Shown in pieces: positions 5,774 to 11,359 of a stretch of DNA of 11,359 nt (positions are counted from its first letter, which is position 1; every line of letters starts with the position of its first letter). Under the pieces are notes generated by a model. That model ran no database searches. It was given only the letters and a program-made list of their open reading frames with translations, and had not been told where the DNA came from. The position numbers and the translations under genes were made by a program. Where the stretch lies: positions 1-11,359 of the forward strand of contig RFIO01000073.1 of assembly GCA_003695205.1 (NCBI GenBank). Reading direction: 5' to 3'. The stretch is from Deltaproteobacteria bacterium. GTDB lineage: Bacteria; Desulfobacterota; Desulfuromonadia; Desulfuromonadales; Geothermobacteraceae.

Positions 5774-7504
5774 TCAGGCCGCCCGCCTCAGCCTGAAACG
5801 CTGCAGCAGGTTTTTCAGGTCCGCAGCCATGTCACTCAATTTCTGCACCGCTTCGGAACTGGCTTCCGCTTCGCAGACGCCACGCTGGGTCAAGTGATCG
5901 ATCTGGGCCAGCCCATCGTTGATCTGGGCGATGGCAGTACTCTGCTCGCCGGAAGCCCGGGCAATTTCCTCCAGAATGTCCGAGACCTCAGTCACGCCTG
6001 CCACCACTTCTGCGAGTCCGGACGCGGTATCACCGGCCAGTTCCCGTCCACGGGTGGTCAGGGCCACGGAGTTTTCGATCAGTTCAGCCGTCTCCTTCGC
6101 CGCCCGGGCGCTGCGAGCTGCCAGGTTGCGCACCTCCTCGGCGACAACGGCGAATCCCTTGCCGTGCTGGCCGGCACGGGCAGCCTCGACTGCCGCATTG
6201 AGTGCCAGCAGGTTGGTCTGGAAGGCGATCTCGTCAATCACCTTGATGATGCGCGAAACATCCTGACCGGAGGCGCTGATCTTTTCCATCGCCGCCACCA
6301 GATTCTCCATCTTGGCGTTGCCGGCCTCGACCTTCTCCTGCACCCGGTCCGACAGCCGGTTGGCACGTTCGGCGCTGCCGGCGTTGGTCTGCACCTGGTC
6401 TGCCACCTGGCCGAGCGAGGCTCCGATCTCTTCCAGCGAAGCAGCCTGCTCGGCCGCCTGCCGACTGAGTGACTGGCTGATCTCTCTGGTCTTCTCGGTG
6501 TTCTCACCCAGATTCAGGCCGGTTGTCTGCAGGGTGCGCAGCAGTTCGTCGAGATCCTGTCCCACCTTGATCAAGGCCTGGCGAAGACGATCGTCGGTCC
6601 CGGCCGGAGTAATGGTGCCGCTCAGATCGCCTGCGGCAAGTTTCTGCAGGTAGTCGACCACCTCGTGTTCCAGGCTGTCTGCGAAACCGTTGAGGGCATC
6701 AGCCATGTCACGGAATTCGTCCCGGCGCCGCCCGACCTCGACCCTGGCTGCGACCCTGCCGTTGCGCAAATCCCTCGCCATGGCCACAACCGATGCCAGG
6801 GGCCGCACGATCGAATTGCGAAACAGGAAAAAAATCGGGCCCAGAATGCAGGCCGTCAGGACAAAGGCCGCGACCAATGCCAGACGTACCTTTCTGCCTG
6901 TCGCCTCAAGCGCAACCCGGGCCTGCTCGGCATCGGCCACGATCAGATCCACCAGCTTGGACATGGTGCGCCCGGCAAAATCGTAGAAAAGATTTCTGGA
7001 CTTGTTCAGCTCCCGCAGGCGCGCCAACCCATCCGGCACCGACCGGTCAAGCTCGAAAACCTCCGGAAGGTCGTACTCCATGAACATACCCAGATCTTCA
7101 AGATTGCCCAGTGTCTGCTTCACAAGGGTCTGCTGCTCTTCAGCCCTCACCCGGGGTCGTAGAGTCTCGGCACGGCCGACCAGCTCCGCGACATCCCTGC
7201 GCAGCTGATCAAGGTGCGCCGCCCCCCGTTCAGGAAAAGCGAACAGCTCGGTGATGCTCATGTTCAGGGCCACCATATCGCGCCGCAGCACCTCGACCGA
7301 CCGAGCGAGACGCTCCTGTTCCAGCACGTCACGAGCTGTGTTGTCCATGGTCAGACTCGCCCAATATCCGAGGCCGCCGAGAACAATCAGCCCAAGGCAA
7401 CCGATGGTGCCGATCGCCGCCATCTTCCAGTTGGTCGTCAGACGAAATGAACGCAGGGATGACTTCACGCCATCACCCAATCGACCGAAGCGCCATGAAA
7501 ACAT
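5774..7504 (-). CDS. Methyl-accepting chemotaxis protein
   Basis: Encodes 576 residues. ATG at 7504 has GGAGGA (complement of 7512-7517) 7 nt upstream. A longer frame to 7552 has no such site and would run into the promoter. Order: basic N-terminus, membrane segment about 29-51, periplasmic sensor about 52-205 (helical, four-helix-bundle style), membrane segment about 206-228, HAMP about 229-282, a linker/second HAMP-like stretch to about 330, then the cytoplasmic coiled coil. The conserved hairpin tip is intact at about 425-462 (IDEIAFQTNLLALNAAVEAA), the contact site for CheA and CheW/CheV. The tail ends LLQRFRLRRAA with no Trp-x-x-Phe pentapeptide for CheR/CheB docking. The ligand is unknown. 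A sigma-28-like promoter lies upstream and cheV follows. Confidence 0.96.
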   Translation of the reverse strand: MFSWRFGRLGDGVKSSLRSFRLTTNWKMAAIGTIGCLGLIVLGGLGYWASLTMDNTARDVLEQERLARSVEVLRRDMVALNMSITELFAFPERGAAHLDQLRRDVAELVGRAETLRPRVRAEEQQTLVKQTLGNLEDLGMFMEYDLPEVFELDRSVPDGLARLRELNKSRNLFYDFAGRTMSKLVDLIVADAEQARVALEATGRKVRLALVAAFVLTACILGPIFFLFRNSIVRPLASVVAMARDLRNGRVAARVEVGRRRDEFRDMADALNGFADSLEHEVVDYLQKLAAGDLSGTITPAGTDDRLRQALIKVGQDLDELLRTLQTTGLNLGENTEKTREISQSLSRQAAEQAASLEEIGASLGQVADQVQTNAGSAERANRLSDRVQEKVEAGNAKMENLVAAMEKISASGQDVSRIIKVIDEIAFQTNLLALNAAVEAARAGQHGKGFAVVAEEVRNLAARSARAAKETAELIENSVALTTRGRELAGDTASGLAEVVAGVTEVSDILEEIARASGEQSTAIAQINDGLAQIDHLTQRGVCEAEASSEAVQKLSDMAADLKNLLQRFRLRRAA

Positions 7505-7548
7505 TCTGCTATCCTCCCTGATTTCAGGGGCGGGCCCTGTTGCAGAAC

Positions 7549-7576
7549 ACATCGGCGGCGCACGGGGAAATCTTTA
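7549..7576 (-). promoter_or_regulatory. Sigma-28 (FliA)-like promoter for the chemoreceptor-cheV unit
   Basis: On the minus strand, TAAAGATT (7576-7569) matches the flagellar sigma consensus TAAAGTTT at 7/8, and GCCGATGT (7556-7549) matches GCCGATAA at 6/8. The spacer is 12 nt rather than the usual 11. Transcription would start near 7542 and leave a leader of about 38 nt containing the ribosome site at 7512-7517. The gene content fits flagellar sigma control. Confidence 0.5.
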
Positions 7577-7589
7577 TCGAAAACCCACC

Positions 7590-7618
7590 TTGTCGACCAA
7601 TCTTTCCCATGCTACAAC
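7590..7618 (+). promoter_or_regulatory. Sigma-70-like promoter, possibly leaderless
   Basis: TTGTCG (7590-7595), 17-bp spacer, TACAAC (7613-7618), each matching the consensus at 4/6. The start point predicted from the -10 is about 7625, directly at ATG 7626. This would explain why no Shine-Dalgarno precedes that gene. Confidence 0.4.
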
Positions 7619-7625
7619 CCGCTCC

Positions 7626-8309
7626 ATGAGCTCGACAGCAAACCGGACACTTGATATCCGGCAACTCTACGACCTTCTGCGCGCACACTTCGGCCACCAG
7701 AACTGGTGGCCGGCCGACACTCCCTTTGAGACCGCCATTGGCGCCATCCTGACCCAGAACACCGCCTGGTCCAACGTGGAGAAGGCCATCGCCAACCTGA
7801 AACAGGCGAACGTCCTCGACTGCAGTTCCATGCTGAAACTGCCAACCGGGAAACTGGAGGAACTGATCCGTCCCTCGGGTTTCTTCCGCCAGAAGACTGA
7901 GCGCCTGCAGCTCTTCTGCCGACATCTGGCGAAACATCACGGCGGAGAGCTTGAAAACCTGATGACCCAGGATACGGATTCTGCCCGAAAGGAACTTCTC
8001 AGCCTCAGGGGTATCGGCCCGGAAACCGCCGACTCGATCCTGCTCTACGGCGGCGGCCACGCCAGCTTCGTGGTTGACGCCTACACCCGGCGCCTGCTCG
8101 ATCGCCTCGGACTGCTGCCGGGCAAAGGCAGCTACGAGGAGATGCGCAATCTGTTCATGCGCCTTTTGCCGCCGGAGCCGGAGCTGTTCAACGAATATCA
8201 CGCCCTGATCGTGAGTCATTGCAAGGAGATCTGCCGCAAGCGGAAACCAACGTGCGACAGCTGCCCGCTCATGGCCAACTGCCCTTCGCGTGAAGCCTTT
8301 TCCACCTGA
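7626..8309 (+). CDS. Endo III-fold DNA glycosylase, MagIII-like, with iron-sulfur cluster
   Basis: Encodes 227 residues of the HhH-GPD base-excision repair superfamily. An N-terminal NWWPADTPFETAIGAILTQNT segment and PSGFFRQK (82-90) precede the helix-hairpin-helix LRGIGPETA (127-135), catalytic D151 (VVDAYTRR), and a C-terminal 4Fe-4S ligand set C203-x6-C210-x2-C213-x5-C219. The lysine that makes Endonuclease III a bifunctional lyase is replaced by Glu133, so a monofunctional glycosylase is expected. The WWP, TQNT, PSGF and GIG-x-E features resemble the MagIII 3-methyladenine glycosylase group as I remember it, so alkylated purines are a likely substrate. That is an inference. ATG 7626 is the only good in-frame start near the conserved region. 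It lacks a ribosome site. The gene is divergent from the chemoreceptor and 63 bp before nhaA. Confidence 0.9.
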   Translation: MSSTANRTLDIRQLYDLLRAHFGHQNWWPADTPFETAIGAILTQNTAWSNVEKAIANLKQANVLDCSSMLKLPTGKLEELIRPSGFFRQKTERLQLFCRHLAKHHGGELENLMTQDTDSARKELLSLRGIGPETADSILLYGGGHASFVVDAYTRRLLDRLGLLPGKGSYEEMRNLFMRLLPPEPELFNEYHALIVSHCKEICRKRKPTCDSCPLMANCPSREAFST

Positions 8310-8317
8310 CCGATTCC

Positions 8318-8345
8318 TTGACGAGGCTCCGACCTCTGCCACAAT
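8318..8345 (+). promoter_or_regulatory. nhaA promoter candidate
   Basis: TTGACG (8318-8323) and CACAAT (8340-8345) are separated by 16 bp, matching 5/6 and 4/6. The start would be near 8352, giving a leader of about 21 nt that contains the ribosome site GAAGGG. It begins 9 nt after the stop of the glycosylase gene, which suggests nhaA can be transcribed on its own. Confidence 0.4.
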
Positions 8346-8350
8346 GGCAG
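8336..8350 (+). repeat. Palindrome over the nhaA -10 region
   Basis: CTGCCA (8336-8341) and TGGCAG (8345-8350) form a perfect 6-bp inverted repeat around CAA, overlapping the predicted -10. A third CTGCCA copy (8368-8373) runs into the ATG. It could be an operator or, if transcription starts further upstream, part of an mRNA switch. Confidence 0.45.
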
Positions 8351-8372
8351 TAACCCATTGGAAGGGACTGCC

Positions 8373-9701
8373 ATGCCGATCAGAATGAGCGCGCTAATGC
8401 GCCCCTTTGAGGATTTCTTCAAAAGCCAGGTGGCCGGCGGCATCCTGCTGCTCGCCGCGACCCTTGTGGCTCTTGTACTGGCCAATTCTCCGGCCGGGCC
8501 GGCCTACCACGGCTTCTGGCATATCAAAATCGGCCTCACCATCGGCCACGCCAACTTCGAATTGCCGCTGCATTACTGGATCAACGACGGCCTGATGGCT
8601 GTCTTCTTCTTTGTCGTCGGCCTGGAGATCAAACGGGAACTGCTGGCCGGCGAACTCGCGGCGCCAACCCAGGCGGCACTGCCCATCGCCGCGGCCCTGG
8701 GCGGCATGGTTGTTCCGGCGCTGATCTACCTCGGCACCAACCTCGGCCGGCCGACTCTTTCCGGCTGGGGCATTCCCATGGCCACGGATATCGCCTTTGC
8801 CCTGGGCGTAATTGCCCTGCTGGGCGACCGCATTCCGCGCTCCCTGGCAATCTTCCTGACGGCCCTGGCCATTGTCGATGACCTGGGCGCTGTTCTGGTC
8901 ATTGCCCTTTTCTACACCGGCGAACTCAACCCGACTGCCCTGTGGCTGGCGGCCGGTCTCTTCGCGCTGCTGGTTGTTGGCAGCCGTATCGGTATCCAGA
9001 CACTCCCCTTCTACCTGCTGTTCGGACTGCTGCTCTGGCTGGCCCTGCTCAGTTCGGGGATACACGCCTCCATCACCGGCATCCTGGTCGGCGCGGTCAT
9101 ACCGGTACGACCGCGCCACAACCACGCCCAGTTTCTGGCCAGCGCCGACACGCTGATGGCCCACTACCTGCGTCATGAGGACGAACCCGGACCCTTTCAG
9201 CGAGAAAGTCGTCTGGGAACCCTGCTGGCCCTTGAGCACGTCTGCCACGACGCCATGAGTCCGCTGCAGCGGATTGAACACAGCCTGCATCCCTGGGTCA
9301 TCTATGGCGTCATGCCGGTATTTGCCCTTGCCAATGCCGGCGTCCGCGTCAGGGCGGCCGGTCTGCCGGAAGCTCTGGCCGAACCGGTGACCGCCGGGGT
9401 CGGACTCGGGCTGCTGCTCGGCAAACCCCTCGGCATCTTTCTCTTTTCCTGGCTCGCCGTACGCTGCGGTGTCGCCCGCCTTGCCAATGACCTGGCCTGG
9501 AAGGACATCGTCGGAGCCGGTTTCCTGGCCGGGATCGGCTTCACCATGAGCATCTTCATCACCGCCCTGGCTTTCGGTTCCACGCCAGCTGCCCCCGCGG
9601 CCAAAATCGGCATCTTTGCCGGGTCTCTGCTGGCCGGCGGCATCGGGTATCTTCTGCTGAGACGCCGACCGCTGCCCATGACCGACAGGCCTGTGCCGTA
9701 G
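8373..9701 (+). CDS. nhaA: Na+/H+ antiporter NhaA
   Basis: Encodes a 442-residue inner-membrane protein that exports Na+ (or Li+) in exchange for protons, for pH and sodium homeostasis. ATG 8373 has GAAGGG 6 nt upstream. TTG 8358 is in frame but has no ribosome site. About twelve hydrophobic segments are visible. Family signatures: GLEIKRELLAGEL (83-95), MATDIAFALG with D139, the AIVDDLGAVLVIALFYT segment with the tandem D169-D170 (the cation-binding pair, D163-D164 in E. coli), SGIHASITGILVGAVIPV, FALANAGV, GKPLG with K350 (the K300 equivalent), and GFLAGIGFTMSIFITALAF. All key residues are present and the length is normal, though the loop around 246-300 is longer than in E. coli. No nhaR regulator gene is adjacent. 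Confidence 0.97.
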   Translation: MPIRMSALMRPFEDFFKSQVAGGILLLAATLVALVLANSPAGPAYHGFWHIKIGLTIGHANFELPLHYWINDGLMAVFFFVVGLEIKRELLAGELAAPTQAALPIAAALGGMVVPALIYLGTNLGRPTLSGWGIPMATDIAFALGVIALLGDRIPRSLAIFLTALAIVDDLGAVLVIALFYTGELNPTALWLAAGLFALLVVGSRIGIQTLPFYLLFGLLLWLALLSSGIHASITGILVGAVIPVRPRHNHAQFLASADTLMAHYLRHEDEPGPFQRESRLGTLLALEHVCHDAMSPLQRIEHSLHPWVIYGVMPVFALANAGVRVRAAGLPEALAEPVTAGVGLGLLLGKPLGIFLFSWLAVRCGVARLANDLAWKDIVGAGFLAGIGFTMSIFITALAFGSTPAAPAAKIGIFAGSLLAGGIGYLLLRRRPLPMTDRPVP

Positions 9702-9714
9702 ACGGCACGACAGA

Positions 9715-9731
9715 TGGGACAAAACGACCCA
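9715..9731 (+). promoter_or_regulatory. Palindromic site 1 (putative upstream activator site)
   Basis: TGGGACAAAACGACCCA fits the pattern TGGGWCA-N3-TGWCCCA shared by three sites. Its centre (9723) is about 164 bp upstream of the predicted sigma-54 start. Together with site 2 it forms a 16-bp inverted repeat (9717-9732 / 9744-9759) with one mismatch. Confidence 0.5.
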
Positions 9732-9744
9732 CGCACACCATTTG

Positions 9745-9761
9745 TGGGTCATTTTGTCCAC
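9745..9761 (+). promoter_or_regulatory. Palindromic site 2 (putative upstream activator site)
   Basis: TGGGTCATTTTGTCCAC shows the same pattern with a degenerate right half. Its centre (9753) is 30 bp from site 1 and about 134 bp upstream of the predicted start. Confidence 0.5.
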
Positions 9762-9772
9762 TACGTACATGT

Positions 9773-9789
9773 TGGGACATTTTGACCCA
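9773..9789 (+). promoter_or_regulatory. Palindromic site 3 (putative upstream activator site)
   Basis: TGGGACATTTTGACCCA is the cleanest copy. Its centre (9781) is 28 bp from site 2 and about 106 bp upstream of the predicted start. Confidence 0.5.
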
Positions 9790-9860
9790 GAGAGCGAAAC
9801 AATCCATATCTACCCGTATTTACAAGTTATTTTCACTTTTAATCTTTTCCCCGCCGTTTT

Positions 9861-9876
9861 TGGCAACCCCATTGCA
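9861..9876 (+). promoter_or_regulatory. Sigma-54 promoter
   Basis: TGGCAAC-N4-TTGCA matches the sigma-54 consensus TGGCACG-N4-TTGCW in spacing and in both invariant dinucleotides: GG at 9862-9863 and GC at 9874-9875, 12 bp apart. Transcription would start near 9887 and leave a 54-nt leader. A sigma-70 reading of the same region (TTGGCA 9860-9865, 16 bp, TATACA 9882-9887) is also possible. Confidence 0.6.
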
Positions 9877-9940
9877 AAACGTATACAACAACAACGCGCA
9901 CGACCCTTCGCGGTCAAATTTCATTGAAGGAGTGGATGCA

Positions 9941-10108
9941 ATGGGCAAATCGGTCAAAAACCCCAAACGATTCATTATTTCCTGCCGGGTCAACGACGAG
10001 GAGATGCAGCTGCTTCAGGAGCGGGCCAAGCAGGCCGGCACCAACATCTCCAACTTGCTGCGGGCCAGCCTTGAAATCGACCACCTGGACCATCGCCAGG
10101 CCGTCTGA
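9941..10108 (+). CDS. Small ribbon-helix-helix (CopG/Arc-type) protein
   Basis: Encodes 55 residues. ATG 9941 has GAAGGAG (9926-9932) 8 nt upstream. The frame stays open back to 9782, but that extension is AT-rich leader with no ribosome site. Residues 10-17 (RFIISCRV) form a beta-strand, 19-32 a first helix (DEEMQLLQERAKQA), then a GTNIS turn, and 37-46 a second helix (SNLLRASLEI). This is the ribbon-helix-helix fold, which dimerises and uses the strand pair to contact DNA, as in CopG, Arc and the accessory proteins of relaxosomes and antitoxins. The tail is short and charged. No toxin or relaxase gene is nearby, so it stands alone, probably as a small transcription factor, possibly autoregulatory. 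The likely sigma-54 promoter upstream is unusual for such a gene. The target is unknown. Confidence 0.8.
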   Translation: MGKSVKNPKRFIISCRVNDEEMQLLQERAKQAGTNISNLLRASLEIDHLDHRQAV

Positions 10109-10124
10109 CCCTCCACGCCCCGTC

Positions 10125-10159
10125 CAGCCCGCCAGGCGGCTTCGGCCGCCTGCAGGCTG
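10125..10159 (+). terminator. UUCG-capped hairpin after the RHH gene
   Basis: CAGGCGGC (10133-10140) pairs perfectly with GCCGCCTG (10145-10152) across a TTCG tetraloop. It is extended by CAGCC (10125-10129) with GGCTG (10155-10159) across a small internal loop. It would be very stable in RNA. No T-tract follows, so it is either a non-canonical terminator or a 3'-end stabiliser. Confidence 0.45.
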
Positions 10160-10206
10160 AGGGCCCTCCGCACAACCTCCCGGCCGTGACAGGCCCCGCC
10201 TTTTCC

Positions 10207-10235
10207 TTGCGAAATCGGTGCTGTTTTGCTAAGTT
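10207..10235 (+). promoter_or_regulatory. Weak promoter candidate for ileS
   Basis: TTGCGA (10207-10212), 17 bp, TAAGTT (10230-10235) match at 4/6 and 3/6, in a locally AT-rich patch between the RHH gene hairpin and ileS. It would give a leader of about 100 nt. Low confidence. Confidence 0.25.
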
Positions 10236-10340
10236 TACGCACTTGATTTCCGTCCGGCACACGGCCACGCCAGAGCACCTCCGCTTCCGCTCCCACCCTG
10301 GCACCGGACCGTGAACCATCCGGACTGCAAGGAGCGGTTC

Positions 10341-11359
10341 ATGGACTACAAGCAGACTCTCAACCTGCCCGAAACCGAATTTCCCATGCGCGGCAACCTG
10401 CCGAAGCGTGAGCCTGACATTCTCGAGCTCTGGCAGCGCATCGGCCTGGAGGACAAGATCGAGGCCGCCGGCAAGGATCGCCCCAATTTCACCCTGCATG
10501 ACGGCCCGCCCTACGCCAACGGCCACATCCATATCGGCCACGCCCTCAACAAGGTCCTCAAGGACATCATCGTCAAGTCCAAACGCATGCAGGGTTTCTA
10601 CGCGCCCTACATCCCCGGCTGGGACTGTCACGGCCTCCCTATCGAGCTGAAGGTCGACCAGCAGCTCGGCAAGAAGAAGCGCGAGATGACCAAGGCGCAG
10701 ATCCGCAAGGAGTGCCGCAAATACGCCGAGGAATGGATCGACATCCAGCGCCGCGAGTTCATTCGGCTCGGCGTGTTCGGCGACTGGGACCATCCCTACC
10801 TGACCATGACCGACGACTACGAGGCCGCCACCGCCCGTGAACTGGCACGCTTTGCCGAGCGCGGCGGGCTGTTCAAGGGGAAAAAGCCGGTGCACTGGTG
10901 CTCCTCCTGCGTCACCGCCCTGGCTGAAGCCGAGGTCGAATACGATGACCACGTGTCACCGTCGATCTATGTCCGCTTCCGCTACGCGGACGAACTTCCG
11001 GAAAGCCTGCGCGATACCGTCGGCGACCGACCGCTCGATTTCGTCATCTGGACCACCACCCCCTGGACCATTCCGGCCAACCTCGGCATCTGCCTCAACC
11101 CCGAGCTCGACTATGTCGTGATTGAAAGCAGCGGGGAGCTGCTGGCGATGGCCGAAGGACTCTGGCAGCAGGTCATGCAGGCCGTCGGTCGCGATGACGG
11201 ACGCGTGCTTGCCCGTTTCAGGGCGCAGGAGTTCGAAAACCGCAACTGCCGTCACCCCTTCTACGAGCGCAACTCCCTCATCATCCTCGGCGACCATGTC
11301 ACCCTTGAGGCCGGAACCGGCTGTGTCCACACTGCCCCCGGGCACGGCATGGATGACTA
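10341..11359 (+). CDS. ileS: Isoleucyl-tRNA synthetase, 5' part
   Basis: The first 339 codons are present and the gene continues past the window edge (full length in bacteria is about 930 residues). ATG 10341 has AAGGAG (10329-10334) 6 nt upstream. This class I enzyme charges tRNA-Ile. Visible landmarks: the N-terminal NLPKREP segment, the ATP-binding HIGH motif at 64-67 (within PPYANGHIHIGHA), GWDCHGLPIE (93-102), and the start of the CP1 editing domain that hydrolyses mischarged Val-tRNA-Ile, with IWTTTPWTIPAN and, at the very end, GTGCVHTAPGHGMDD with the conserved editing Asp region. The KMSKS motif and the zinc-binding C-terminus lie outside. The reading frame is intact throughout. Confidence 0.97.
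   Translation, partial: MDYKQTLNLPETEFPMRGNLPKREPDILELWQRIGLEDKIEAAGKDRPNFTLHDGPPYANGHIHIGHALNKVLKDIIVKSKRMQGFYAPYIPGWDCHGLPIELKVDQQLGKKKREMTKAQIRKECRKYAEEWIDIQRREFIRLGVFGDWDHPYLTMTDDYEAATARELARFAERGGLFKGKKPVHWCSSCVTALAEAEVEYDDHVSPSIYVRFRYADELPESLRDTVGDRPLDFVIWTTTPWTIPANLGICLNPELDYVVIESSGELLAMAEGLWQQVMQAVGRDDGRVLARFRAQEFENRNCRHPFYERNSLIILGDHVTLEAGTGCVHTAPGHGMDD

Larger units (their letters stand above)
9702..9940. other. AT-rich regulatory gap before the RHH gene
   Basis: This 239-bp stretch contains no gene and is clearly more AT-rich than its surroundings, especially 9795-9860. It holds three related palindromes, a sigma-54 promoter match and the ribosome site of the gene at 9941. No obvious nhaA terminator is present unless the 9717-9759 stem-loop serves as one. 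Confidence 0.7.

Noticed and set aside
5035..5796. 253-codon plus-strand frame opposite cheV
   Set aside because: It is a shadow of the conserved CheW-REC coding sequence.
8394..9770. 458-codon minus-strand frame opposite nhaA
   Set aside because: It is a GC-rich shadow of nhaA with Gln/Gly/Asp-rich composition, no ribosome site and no domain. The plus-strand protein has full family signatures.
9702..9940. Insertion-sequence end or mobile-element boundary
   Set aside because: The repeats and AT-rich composition raised this, but there is no transposase, target duplication or second end in the window, and a sigma-54 enhancer array explains the spacing better. It is kept as an alternative.
10160..10340. 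T-box leader upstream of ileS
   Set aside because: No T-box consensus, specifier loop or terminator/antiterminator pair was found, and T-boxes before ileS are mainly in Gram-positives.
9990..10952. 320-codon minus-strand frame across the RHH gene and ileS start
   Set aside because: It runs opposite strongly conserved IleRS sequence and has no domain or ribosome site.

Overview
The window is about 11.4 kb of GC-rich bacterial chromosome (roughly 60% GC by eye). It carries ten protein genes, one of them cut by the right edge, and one tRNA. The gene mix suggests a motile Gram-negative of the Desulfuromonas/Geobacter type: initiator tRNA, a REC-PAS-PAS-GGDEF-EAL protein, a chemoreceptor next to cheV, an HhH-GPD glycosylase related to MagIII, nhaA, and a good sigma-54 promoter match. 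That assignment is an inference from gene content and promoter style. No marker in the window proves it. No transposase, phage gene, CRISPR array or plasmid function was seen.

Layout, left to right. Positions 1-118 hold tRNA-fMet and its intrinsic terminator. Positions 282-1489 hold a small Cys/His protein that looks like DUF1059 and an exported Sel1-repeat protein. Positions 1588-4077 encode a large orphan response regulator whose diguanylate cyclase and phosphodiesterase motifs both look intact. Its Shine-Dalgarno lies in the 3' arm of a 12-bp-pair hairpin. Positions 4078-4388 are a gene-free gap with a hairpin/terminator candidate. Positions 4389-4685 encode a small exported protein of unknown function, closed by a strong terminator that also separates it from the convergent chemotaxis unit. 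On the minus strand, a chemoreceptor (7504 down to 5774) precedes cheV (5730 down to 4777). The two are 43 bp apart and sit behind a sigma-28-like promoter, so they probably form one motility-regulated operon. Divergent from it, 7626-8309 encodes an Endo III-fold glycosylase that keeps the iron-sulfur cysteines but has Glu in place of the catalytic Lys. It has no Shine-Dalgarno and may be translated from a leaderless mRNA. nhaA follows at 8373-9701, with a perfect palindrome over its predicted -10. Positions 9702-9940 are an unusually AT-rich regulatory stretch leading to a 55-residue ribbon-helix-helix protein (9941-10108). The 5' part of ileS runs off the right edge.

The most interesting block is 9715-10108. 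Three related 17-bp palindromes spaced 28-30 bp apart lie 100-165 bp upstream of a near-consensus sigma-54 promoter that drives the small RHH gene. This is the architecture of an enhancer-dependent promoter, but no matching sigma-54 activator is in the window. The main alternative is a remnant insertion-sequence end. Signal-transduction genes (c-di-GMP turnover, chemoreceptor, CheV) fill the middle of the window, and housekeeping genes (tRNA-fMet, ileS) bracket it.
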